This document shows positions 7,647-14,089 of a stretch of 15,580 bases of DNA, in pieces; position 1 is the stretch's first letter, and each line of letters opens with the position of its first letter. The notes under the pieces were generated by a model. That model saw nothing but the letters and a program-made list of their open reading frames with translations, was not told the DNA's origin and searched no databases. The translations under genes were made by a program, and so were the position numbers. This DNA comes from CAYXVB01 sp964467785. GTDB taxonomy: Bacteria; Bdellovibrionota; UBA1018. The stretch lies in assembly GCA_964467785.1 (NCBI GenBank), contig CAYXVB010000079.1:1-15580 (forward strand), in the 5' to 3' direction.

Positions 7647-8846
7647 TCAATCCCGCATGAAGTGACAGGTGTAACCACCCGGATTCTTCACCAGATACTT
7701 CTGATGATAATCCTCTGCGGAATAAAACGGCCGAGCCGGGGCGATTTCCGTCACCACTGGACGCTTCCACTTGCCCGACGCATCGACCTGAGACTTGACC
7801 TTTTCGGCGGCCTTTTTCTGATCTTCGTTCAGATAAAAAATCGCGGAGCGGTACTGGGAGCCGATGTCGTTGCCTTGGCGATTGAGCGTCGTCGGGTCAT
7901 GCATCCGGAAAAAGAAGCCCAAAAGCTGCTCATAGCTGATCTTGGACGGATCAAAGGTCACTTCGATCGACTCAGCGTGCCCGGTGTCGCCTTTTTTCAC
8001 CTTTTCGTAAGTCGGATTCTCCGTCACGCCGCCCGTGTATCCGACGCGCGTCTGCAGCACTCCCGGAAGCTGGCGGATGATCTCCTCCATGCCCCAGAAG
8101 CATCCCCCCGCGAGCAGCGCTTTTTGCTGGCCGGGTGGCAGCGACTTGTCTTTTGAGGCAGCGGGAGACCCGGCGCTTTTCGTCGGAGCGCCTGTGGCGA
8201 CTCCCGGGGTCAGCGCTGACTTCGACGCCTTGCCTTCAAAAAGTTTCACATATTGACCGTAGCCTTCGGCCTCGAGCTTTTCGACTGGCACAAACCGAAG
8301 CGCAGCCGAGTTAATGCAATAGCGCAAGCCCGTCGGCCCGGGGCCGTCGTCAAAGACATGCCCCAAGTGCGAGTCCCCCGTTTTGGAACGGATTTCCGTG
8401 CGCTCCATGCGCAACTTGTGATCCGCGCGCGAGGTGATGTTCGCTTCGCTCAGGGGTCGGGTAAAGCTCGGCCAACCGCAGCCGGAATCATACTTGTCGA
8501 GCGAGCTAAAGAGCGGCTCGCCGGTCACGATGTCGACGTAGATCCCGTCAGCGTGATGATTCCAAAACTCATTACGAAACGGCGGCTCGGTATGTTCCTT
8601 CTGGGTCACTTCGTATTGAAGCGGTGTCAGGCGTTTCTTGAGTTCTTCATCGGTCGGCTTCTTGTACTGGGTCATGGATCGGGTTCCTGTGAAGGAAAGT
8701 TCTGGATTTGGGGTCGCTATCGAACCCACCGGAGCAGTCACCGGCGCGGTCATCGGGGAGCGGTCCGTACAACCCGCCATCCAGACGACCCAGCTCAACA
8801 TGAATCCCGTAATCGTGAAACGACAAATCATTCTGCTTCGCCGCAT
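7647..8846 (-). CDS. msrAB: Bifunctional peptide-methionine sulfoxide reductase MsrB-MsrA, predicted lipoprotein
   Basis: This fusion of 399 residues from the ATG at 8846 reduces both diastereomers of methionine sulfoxide in oxidised proteins. The N terminus is a hydrophobic signal ending in a lipobox-like WMAGC (C26), so the enzyme is probably anchored in the envelope facing the periplasm. MsrB occupies about 60-205, with the DSGCGWPSF motif (C123), HLGHVF, and catalytic C177 in RYCINS. The two CxxC zinc motifs of many MsrB proteins are absent (VTGE and SKTG stand there), so it is the metal-free form. After a Ser/Ala/Gly/Lys-rich linker (about 205-240), MsrA spans about 243-399, with catalytic C249 in GGCFWGMEE and a likely resolving C394 near the end. 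An alternative ATG at 8831 would keep the lipobox. Longer upstream starts run into the preceding gene and are rejected. It needs an electron source such as a thioredoxin-like or DsbD-like partner, not seen here. Confidence 0.92.
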   Translation of the reverse strand: MRRSRMICRFTITGFMLSWVVWMAGCTDRSPMTAPVTAPVGSIATPNPELSFTGTRSMTQYKKPTDEELKKRLTPLQYEVTQKEHTEPPFRNEFWNHHADGIYVDIVTGEPLFSSLDKYDSGCGWPSFTRPLSEANITSRADHKLRMERTEIRSKTGDSHLGHVFDDGPGPTGLRYCINSAALRFVPVEKLEAEGYGQYVKLFEGKASKSALTPGVATGAPTKSAGSPAASKDKSLPPGQQKALLAGGCFWGMEEIIRQLPGVLQTRVGYTGGVTENPTYEKVKKGDTGHAESIEVTFDPSKISYEQLLGFFFRMHDPTTLNRQGNDIGSQYRSAIFYLNEDQKKAAEKVKSQVDASGKWKRPVVTEIAPARPFYSAEDYHQKYLVKNPGGYTCHFMRD

Positions 8847-8859
8847 GCAGAAATTCTGC
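8847..8859. repeat. 13-bp perfect dyad abutting the msrAB start
   Basis: GCAGAA-A-TTCTGC is a perfect inverted repeat directly upstream of the ATG at 8846. It could be a protein-binding site or an RNA hairpin affecting initiation. It also argues for checking the alternative start at 8831. Function is inferred from position only. Confidence 0.35.
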
Positions 8860-8888
8860 CACTTTTTAACGCGGCAAGCATCAACAAG

Positions 8889-8916
8889 TTGCCGAAGCAC
8901 TATTTGCGAAGCACTT
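8889..8916. repeat. Two tandem 14-bp imperfect direct repeats between por and msrAB
   Basis: CGAAGCACT occurs at 8893-8901 and again at 8907-8915, within 14-bp units that match at 11 of 14 positions. They fill most of the gap between the oxidoreductase stop and the msrAB leader. A dyad CGGCAA (8872-8877)/TTGCCG (8889-8894) with an 11-base loop overlaps the first unit. No U-run follows on the minus strand, so I do not call it a terminator. Confidence 0.4.
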
Positions 8917-8917
8917 T

Positions 8918-11194
8918 TTAGAGCAGCGGGTGCTCGGCTTTGGCCTTGAGCTGCTCCCAGCGCCGATCGACCTCCGCTTGGATTGCCGAAAGCGTCTCCG
9001 CGTGAGCCGGCTGAAGGAGGTGCTTGGTCTTGCCCATCAGGCCCAGCCACTCGGCGACGGGCACCTTCTTGCCTTGCGCTTCGGGGTTGGCGCTCAGCTC
9101 CGTCAGTCCGCGCTCCACTTCGTAAAGGGGGAAGAAGCAGGAATCCACCGCCTTTTGCAGCACTTCGCGGCCCAGCCGTTCCTCCGACTTCCAGTTCAGA
9201 GGACAGGAGATCAGGAGCTTGCCGAAAGCAAAACCTTCGTTGCGCGCGTACCACTGCGCCTTGGCGGCCTTGCCCACCAGATCCGTCCCGAGGCTCTCGA
9301 TCGCCGTAAAGACGTACGGAACGCCGGCCGCGGCCATCAGTTGCGCGGTGTCGCGATGGTGGAACGACTTGCCATGGGACTTCGGACCCGCGTGCGACGT
9401 CACCGTCTCGTGGCCCATCGGCGTCGAGTAGCTCAGCTGGCCGCCCGTGTTCATGTAGCCCTGGTTGTCGTACTCAACCAGGATCATCCGGTGGTTGCGA
9501 AAGGCCGTACCGAGCGTCGGCCCAAGACCGATGTCCATGCCGCCGTCGCCAGTGACCATCACGAAGGTGATGTCCTCGCTCACGGCGATCTCACCGCGGC
9601 GTTTGCGCTCGTGAAAAGCCTCGACCAAGCCCGCGAGCGTGGGCGCGCCGTTTTGGAAAAGATTGTGCAGGTAAGTCACCCGATGCGCGCTGAAGGGATA
9701 GTCCGTGGTGACCACCATCGCGCAGCCCGTATGATAGAGCACGACGACGTCGCCTTCGATCCCTTTGAAAAACTGATCGAGCGCCGAGAAGATCCCGCAT
9801 CCCGGACAGGCGCCGTGACCGGGCGCGATGCGCTTGGGACGGCGGGTGAGCTGCGCGGGGTCGGCGACTTCCACGCACATGCGTTTCGAGCCCCCCTTGC
9901 CTTCGACCTCTCGCACTTGCGTGAGGCGGATCGAAGTCTCTTCGCGCGAAAGCGGCGGCAGGACTTCGGGAGGCAGCGCATCGCGCGCCCCCAGCTCCGT
10001 GCCGAAAAAACCGAAAGCCGGAACCTTCGTCGGCTCCCGCGCGGCGAGCAGGCCTTCGTCAATCAGCTTGAGGGCGTCCTCGACCGTGAAGTCTTTGCCG
10101 CCCAAGCCGAAAACGCGGCTCACGGCCGCGATTTGGCCCAGATGTCCATGCCGATCCGCGAGAATCGCCGAGCGCACCTCATGGGAGATCGGCCCCCCGG
10201 GTGAGCCCGGCGTGTCACTGCGCTCGCCGATGATGATTGATTCGAGCGGGTGCGTGGCCTGCTTGAGCTCCTCGAACGGAAACGGTCGAAGGAGATTGGG
10301 TTTGATCAAGCCCACGGACTTGCCGGCAGCGCGCGCCGTCTCGATGGCGTCTTTGGCCGTCTCGGCCGCGGAGTTGAGCAAAAACAGCCCCGTGGTGGCC
10401 CCTTCCATCTGATACGACTCGAGTGCCGGATAATGGCGCCCGCAAAGCTCGGCGTATTCCGCGGAGAGCAGGGCGAAAACCCGGAGCGCCGCCTCGTGCG
10501 CGCGATGGAGCTGGAACTTGTTATTGATCAGGTCCGGATCGTTCATGTACGGACCGAAAGTCACCGGGTGCCGCGGGTCGAGCGTCGTCACCGGATCCAA
10601 GCGCTTGCCTAGCCAGGAGCGCACATTTTCAACGTCCTCGAAAATCTCCACTTCCTGGCGATGGTGCGAGGTAAAGAAGCCGTCGCTCGCGACGATCACC
10701 GGAAGACGCACGTCCGGATGCTCGCCGAGCTTCACGGCAAGGATGTTCATATCGTAGACGGCCTGCGGGGTCGCCGCCAGCAGGATGATCCACCCTGTCT
10801 GAAGCGCGTAGGCAAGGTCGGAGTGGTCGCAGCGGATGTCGAGCGGGCCACTCACGCTGCGGGTGACGAGGTTGAGCACCATGGGCAGGCGCGTGCCGGC
10901 CTGCACCGGCAGCTGTTCCATCGAGTACAGAAAGCCGTTGGCGCTCGTGGCGTTGAGCACGCGCGCGCCGCCCGTGGCCGCGCCAAAACAGGCGCCCGCC
11001 GCGCCATGCTCGCCGTCGGCAGGCAGGAGGACCGTGTCGATCTCGCCCTTGGCTTTCATCCGGTCCAGCAAAGTGGCGATCTCAGTCGAAGGCGTGATGG
11101 GATAATAGCCCATGAAATGAAAATGAATGGCGCGCGCCGCTTCGGCCGCAGCCTCGTTGCCTGTGAGAAAGTGACGCGCTTGAGACTGTTTCAT
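8918..11194 (-). CDS. 2-oxoacid:ferredoxin oxidoreductase, fused alpha and beta subunits
   Basis: This 758-residue subunit belongs to an enzyme that oxidatively decarboxylates a 2-oxoacid (pyruvate or a related acid) with CoA, reducing ferredoxin. The alpha part (about 1-400) starts GNEAAAEAARAIHFHFMGYYPITPSTEI, the usual pyrimidine-domain opening, and contains an SDGFFTSH segment and the GERSDTPGSPGG stretch. The beta part (about 450-758) has H460-G-A-C463-P-G-C466-G, C491 in YHTGCAM and C664 in LISCPLNW, which together match the four ligands of the beta-subunit 4Fe-4S cluster. The thiamine-diphosphate motif is G549-D-G-G at the start and N577 in EYDNQGYMNTGGQ. Its ATG overlaps the stop of the gamma-delta gene (ATGA), indicating translational coupling and fixing the start. 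Substrate choice among pyruvate, 2-oxoisovalerate and similar acids cannot be settled here. Confidence 0.92.
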   Translation of the reverse strand: MKQSQARHFLTGNEAAAEAARAIHFHFMGYYPITPSTEIATLLDRMKAKGEIDTVLLPADGEHGAAGACFGAATGGARVLNATSANGFLYSMEQLPVQAGTRLPMVLNLVTRSVSGPLDIRCDHSDLAYALQTGWIILLAATPQAVYDMNILAVKLGEHPDVRLPVIVASDGFFTSHHRQEVEIFEDVENVRSWLGKRLDPVTTLDPRHPVTFGPYMNDPDLINNKFQLHRAHEAALRVFALLSAEYAELCGRHYPALESYQMEGATTGLFLLNSAAETAKDAIETARAAGKSVGLIKPNLLRPFPFEELKQATHPLESIIIGERSDTPGSPGGPISHEVRSAILADRHGHLGQIAAVSRVFGLGGKDFTVEDALKLIDEGLLAAREPTKVPAFGFFGTELGARDALPPEVLPPLSREETSIRLTQVREVEGKGGSKRMCVEVADPAQLTRRPKRIAPGHGACPGCGIFSALDQFFKGIEGDVVVLYHTGCAMVVTTDYPFSAHRVTYLHNLFQNGAPTLAGLVEAFHERKRRGEIAVSEDITFVMVTGDGGMDIGLGPTLGTAFRNHRMILVEYDNQGYMNTGGQLSYSTPMGHETVTSHAGPKSHGKSFHHRDTAQLMAAAGVPYVFTAIESLGTDLVGKAAKAQWYARNEGFAFGKLLISCPLNWKSEERLGREVLQKAVDSCFFPLYEVERGLTELSANPEAQGKKVPVAEWLGLMGKTKHLLQPAHAETLSAIQAEVDRRWEQLKAKAEHPLL

Positions 11195-12405
11195 TTGTCT
11201 TTCGTCTCCGTATCTTTCAAGGAGTTTCCTGACTTCTCCAACTGCTCCGACTGTTCGATTCTTTTCAACTCCGCCTCGCTCAACACGGGGACGAGCATGA
11301 TCCTCTCAGGGTCGTGCTCGGAGGCGACCACCTGAAACTCCTTCGCGGCCAGCTCCGCGAGCCGGCCCGAGCCCGGAGCGGGCATTTCAGGGAACTTTGC
11401 CACCCGAAGCTCGGCGGCCTGCCCTTCCTCTTCCGGAACCGCGGTGAGCGCGTTCATCGGGCACGCGGTCACGCATTTCTGACAACCCTTGCAATACCGG
11501 TAATCGATCCCAGAGAGATGGGGCGCCTCGCCGTCGCTGCCCTCCCAGACAAAACAGTAATCCGGGCAGACCATGTCGCAGTAACCGCAGTGGATGCAAG
11601 CATCGCGATTGAGCAGCGGAAAAGTCCCGCGGCGGCTCGCGCTCAGATCGCGCAAGGCCGTGTTTCCCGGATGTGGGATCACGCCGCCGATCGGCGCGTT
11701 AGCCCAACCCAGCCGTGGCATACCGAGTCCGAGAATTTCCAAGCTCGCCTGCGTCGGATTAAATTCAGCGGCGCGGATCTTATCCTGCCCTTCCTTGAAA
11801 CCCGCGCGGTTGGCCTCGCGTTGCACCTCAGAAAGACGACCAAAAAAGCGCTCCATCGCCTCCTCGATCTTTGCGGCCTCGATTTCCGGGACGAGTCTCG
11901 AGATCGCGCCCAGAATCACGGAGTTCACGCCGCACCGGGCGCGATTGGCGATCCGGAGCGCGTCGATGGTGGCCACTTCGCGCGCCTCCACGCCCCGGGG
12001 CAAAAGGATCTGTTCCGGACGCTCGTGACTGGCGACCAAGATTGAAGTCGTTTGAGCCGAGCCCGCCGTGGTCTCGGCAAAACGCTCGATCAACGAAGGA
12101 TGGAAAATGACGAGGAGTTCGGGACGAACCACGGGCGAAGCCGAACGCGCCGGATGACGATCGCGCGAGAAGCGCACGTAGGATCTCACGGGCGAACCAC
12201 GTTTCTCGGAGCCAAAGCTCGAAAAGTGGTTGCCGGAATAGCCCATCCCCAGCACGGCGGCTTCGCCCAGGATCTTGCCGGCCGAGTGGGCGCCCTGGCC
12301 GCCGATGGCCTCGAGGCGGATCGCAACGCGTTCGCGGAGCGCGCGGGACGGCTTGTCGTCGGCGTTCCCATTGAAGAGACTTCCCAGAGATTTCAGCCAG
12401 CTCAT
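11191..12405 (-). CDS. 2-oxoacid:ferredoxin oxidoreductase, fused gamma and delta (2x4Fe-4S) subunits
   Basis: This 404-residue partner of the alpha-beta fusion would carry electrons from the active site to ferredoxin. The gamma domain (about 25-215) has the AIGGQGAHSAGKIL loop near 33-46 and the family segment SVRSYVRFS-like (SPVRSYVRFS). The delta part (about 240-325) has two ferredoxin motifs: C270-C273-C276-C280 in CIHCGYCDMVCP, and C305-C308-C311-C315 in CKGCQKCVTACP. A C-terminal stretch of about 85 residues beyond the clusters, ending in a charged Glu/Lys/Ser tail, is longer than usual. The first 27 residues before the gamma fold are also extra. The ATG at 12405 has TGAGGA at 12415-12420 with 9-base spacing, so the start is well supported. 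It is the first gene of the operon and overlaps the next by 4 bases. Confidence 0.9.
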   Translation of the reverse strand: MSWLKSLGSLFNGNADDKPSRALRERVAIRLEAIGGQGAHSAGKILGEAAVLGMGYSGNHFSSFGSEKRGSPVRSYVRFSRDRHPARSASPVVRPELLVIFHPSLIERFAETTAGSAQTTSILVASHERPEQILLPRGVEAREVATIDALRIANRARCGVNSVILGAISRLVPEIEAAKIEEAMERFFGRLSEVQREANRAGFKEGQDKIRAAEFNPTQASLEILGLGMPRLGWANAPIGGVIPHPGNTALRDLSASRRGTFPLLNRDACIHCGYCDMVCPDYCFVWEGSDGEAPHLSGIDYRYCKGCQKCVTACPMNALTAVPEEEGQAAELRVAKFPEMPAPGSGRLAELAAKEFQVVASEHDPERIMLVPVLSEAELKRIEQSEQLEKSGNSLKDTETKDK

Positions 12406-12414
12406 GGATGGAAT

Positions 12415-12420
12415 TCCTCA
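12415..12420 (-). promoter_or_regulatory. Shine-Dalgarno sequence of the por operon
   Basis: TGAGGA on the minus strand lies 9 bases before the ATG at 12405 and fixes the gamma-delta start. It is among the clearer ribosome-binding sites in the window; many neighbours have none recognisable. Confidence 0.6.
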
Positions 12421-12431
12421 TGCGCGGTCAA

Positions 12432-12453
12432 TGCATTATGGAATCATAATACA
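12432..12453. promoter_or_regulatory. 22-bp AT-rich palindrome in the por operon leader (putative operator)
   Basis: The core ATTATG (12435-12440) and CATAAT (12445-12450) are perfect inverted repeats around GAAT. After one mismatched position on each side, TG/CA pairs again at the edges. The site begins 27 bases upstream of the gamma-delta ATG. On the minus strand it contains -10-like hexamers (TATTAT at 12446-12451, CATAAT at 12435-12440), so a bound protein could block the promoter. No good -35 is spaced correctly. The regulator is unknown. Confidence 0.5.
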
Positions 12454-12524
12454 TCGCTCCGGACAAAATAGCGACCCTCTGCTTCAGCAAAGTGTAACCG
12501 GAGCCCTTCCTGAGCTTGAAATGA

Positions 12525-12558
12525 AAAAGGCGGGCTCCCAATTGGGAGTCCGCCCTTT
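12525..12558 (-). terminator. Intrinsic terminator of the MBL-fold hydrolase gene
   Basis: On the minus strand a 17-position stem forms between 12542-12558 and 12525-12541. Its core is CTCCCAATTGGGAG flanked by GCGG/CCGC arms, with one A-C mismatch and one G-U pair. The stem is preceded by AAA and followed by a U-run (complement of 12524-12528). It starts about 25 bases past the hydrolase stop at 12584. This is the best-formed intrinsic terminator in the window, and it separates the hydrolase from the oxidoreductase operon. Confidence 0.85.
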
Positions 12559-12583
12559 GCGATCCAAGGCAAAGGTCACTCGC

Positions 12584-13432
12584 TCAAAGCTGAATCGTCT
12601 CTCCTACATGGAGGGACTGGACCTGAGTGCGCAGCTTGCGACTCTTGATCGCCGCTTCAAGCTCCGAGGGTTTGCCGGTGAGGAGCGGGAACGTGCCGAA
12701 GTGCATCGGAATGACCCGCGCGGGCTTGACGAGCTTGACCGCTTCGGCGGCGCGCTCGGGACCCATCGTGAAGTGCCCGCCGATGCAGGCGAGCATCACG
12801 TCCACCTTATGGTGCTTCGGGATCAAGCTCATGTCGCCAAACACATCCGTGTCGCCCGTGTGATAAAAAGTCGGTCCGTTTTTGACCGTAATGAGAAAAC
12901 CGCCGGGATTGCCGCCAAAGTGATTTGCCTTGTCGGCCGCGCCTTCGGGGGCCGCTACTCCCGAGCTATGGATCGCCGGCACAAACGCGATCTGAACCTC
13001 GCCGTCAAGCAGCTGCAGCTTGCCGCCGAAGTTGCCCATCGTCTGCATCCCCGCCTGCTCCGCCGGAAAACCCGCCACCTGTATCAATGCGCGACCCAAA
13101 TCAAACGTGGCCACGAGCCGGGCGCCCGTCTTCTTGGCGATTTCCACGGAATCGCCCACATGATCCGAATGCCCATGGGTGACCAGGATGAGGTCAGCCT
13201 TGTCGAGCTTCGCCAGCTGCTCCTTGCCAGTGGGATTAGCGGGATTGGTGATCCAAGGATCCACCCAGAGCACCTTACCCGAAGGAGTCTTGATCTGAAA
13301 CGCGGCATGCCCGAACCAGGTCAGTTCCGTTTTTCCTGCTGCGTCAGCGTTACTTGCGTGGAAAGCCATGCCCGCGACGACCATCATGAGCGCCGCCGTC
13401 CGGCAAAGGGTCCGCACCGAAAAGTTCATCAT
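12584..13432 (-). CDS. Exported metal-dependent hydrolase, metallo-beta-lactamase fold (UPF0173-like)
   Basis: This 282-residue protein has an N-terminal signal peptide (MMNFSVRTLCRTAALMMVVAG..., likely cut near residues 30-32), so it should work in the periplasm. The mature part starts TELTWFGHAAFQIKTPSGKVLWVDPW, which is typical of UPF0173 hydrolases. It shows the metal motif H86-x-H88-x-D90-H91 (THGHSDHVGD), H155 (AIHSSG), D194 (HTGDTDVFGD) and H244 (PMHFGTFP), so both metal sites look intact. Characterised relatives are generally cytoplasmic hydrolases of unknown substrate; export is the unusual point. The start at 13432 has AAGGAG at 13441-13446 with 8-base spacing; a second ATG follows directly at 13429. 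The gene diverges from lspA and ends at a strong terminator, so it is a single-gene unit. Substrate is unknown. Confidence 0.88.
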   Translation of the reverse strand: MMNFSVRTLCRTAALMMVVAGMAFHASNADAAGKTELTWFGHAAFQIKTPSGKVLWVDPWITNPANPTGKEQLAKLDKADLILVTHGHSDHVGDSVEIAKKTGARLVATFDLGRALIQVAGFPAEQAGMQTMGNFGGKLQLLDGEVQIAFVPAIHSSGVAAPEGAADKANHFGGNPGGFLITVKNGPTFYHTGDTDVFGDMSLIPKHHKVDVMLACIGGHFTMGPERAAEAVKLVKPARVIPMHFGTFPLLTGKPSELEAAIKSRKLRTQVQSLHVGETIQL

Positions 13433-13446
13433 GAGTTTTTCTCCTT

Positions 13447-13460
13447 GGGCCCTTAGGCCC
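13447..13460 (-). promoter_or_regulatory. Small hairpin directly 5' of the hydrolase ribosome-binding site
   Basis: GGGCC and GGCCC pair around a 4-base loop, ending exactly where the AAGGAG ribosome-binding site (13441-13446) begins on the minus strand. It could influence translation or RNA stability. The stem is only 5 bp. Confidence 0.3.
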
Positions 13461-13483
13461 GAAACTTTTTATGAACCAAGCGA

Positions 13484-13506
13484 CCGGGAGTTGCAAATAC
13501 TCCCGG
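13484..13506. promoter_or_regulatory. 8-bp perfect inverted repeat in the lspA / hydrolase divergent region
   Basis: CCGGGAGT (13484-13491) and ACTCCCGG (13499-13506) flank the loop TGCAAAT. The repeat ends 19 bases before the lspA ATG, in the 93-base spacer shared with the divergent hydrolase. It may be an operator dyad or a 5' leader hairpin. No U-run follows within a few bases on the plus strand (GGACCG comes first), and no upstream plus-strand gene needs terminating. Confidence 0.45.
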
Positions 13507-13525
13507 GGACCGTTAATTTTCCTCC

Positions 13526-14080
13526 ATGCAGCACGGTTTTGACCGCTTTGATTTCCGGACCCTCGCGTCTAAACGCACCGCGGCCATCCTCGCCTCGCTC
13601 ACCGTACTGGTGGGCGTGGACCAATTGACCAAAGTCTGGGCGATCGAGACTCTCAAAGGGCGACCTGGCCAGTCCTACTGGGGCGACCTGATCCGCATTC
13701 AATACGCCGAGAATCCCGGCGCATTTTTGAGCTTGGGCGCCAACCTTTCGCATGACTCGCGCTTTTGGCTCCTCAGCGTCACCGTTGGACTCTTCCTGCT
13801 GGGCTGTCTGGGTTATCTGATCTGGAACCGAAAGCTCCATCCCGTCGCGACGGCCGGCTTGACGCTCATCGGCGGAGGAGGCATCAGCAACCTGATCGAT
13901 CGCCTTTTTCGCGCGCAAGGCCATGTCATCGACTTCATGAACATGGGGATCGGAAGCCTGCGCACCGGGATCTTCAATGTCGCTGACATGGCGATCTTGC
14001 TCGGCGTGGCGCTCCTGGTGTTCTGGAATCCCGTGGGACCGGACGAAGAAGCAAGCCCGGAGCAGCTGGAGAAGAAGTAA
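13526..14080 (+). CDS. lspA: Lipoprotein signal peptidase (signal peptidase II)
   Basis: This inner-membrane aspartyl protease cuts signal peptides from diacylglyceryl-modified prolipoproteins, just before the lipidated cysteine. The 184-residue product is of normal length. It shows helix 1 with VDQLTKVWA, the conserved ENPGAFLSLG segment, helices at about 78-99 and 105-120, the GGGGISNLIDRL motif with catalytic D125, VIDF at 134-137, and the FNVADMAI motif with catalytic D154, followed by the last helix. The tail is hydrophilic and charged. All key residues are present, so it should be active. The ATG at 13526 lacks a Shine-Dalgarno sequence (TTTTCCTCC precedes it), but no other start fits the family. 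It converges on the LysR gene with 9 bases between stops. The MsrB-MsrA lipoprotein in this window is a plausible substrate. Confidence 0.95.
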   Translation: MQHGFDRFDFRTLASKRTAAILASLTVLVGVDQLTKVWAIETLKGRPGQSYWGDLIRIQYAENPGAFLSLGANLSHDSRFWLLSVTVGLFLLGCLGYLIWNRKLHPVATAGLTLIGGGGISNLIDRLFRAQGHVIDFMNMGIGSLRTGIFNVADMAILLGVALLVFWNPVGPDEEASPEQLEKK

Positions 14081-14089
14081 GCCCGATCC

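Noticed and set aside
8847..9254. A possible longer N terminus of MsrB-MsrA reaching 9254
   Set aside because: It would overlap more than 300 bases of the oxidoreductase gene, is antisense-like in composition and lies before a clear lipoprotein signal. The start at 8846 or 8831 is far more likely.
8930..10204. A 424-codon open frame on the plus strand opposite the alpha-beta oxidoreductase gene
   Set aside because: The composition is typical of antisense reading of a GC-rich gene and there is no motif. The minus strand carries all iron-sulfur and thiamine motifs.
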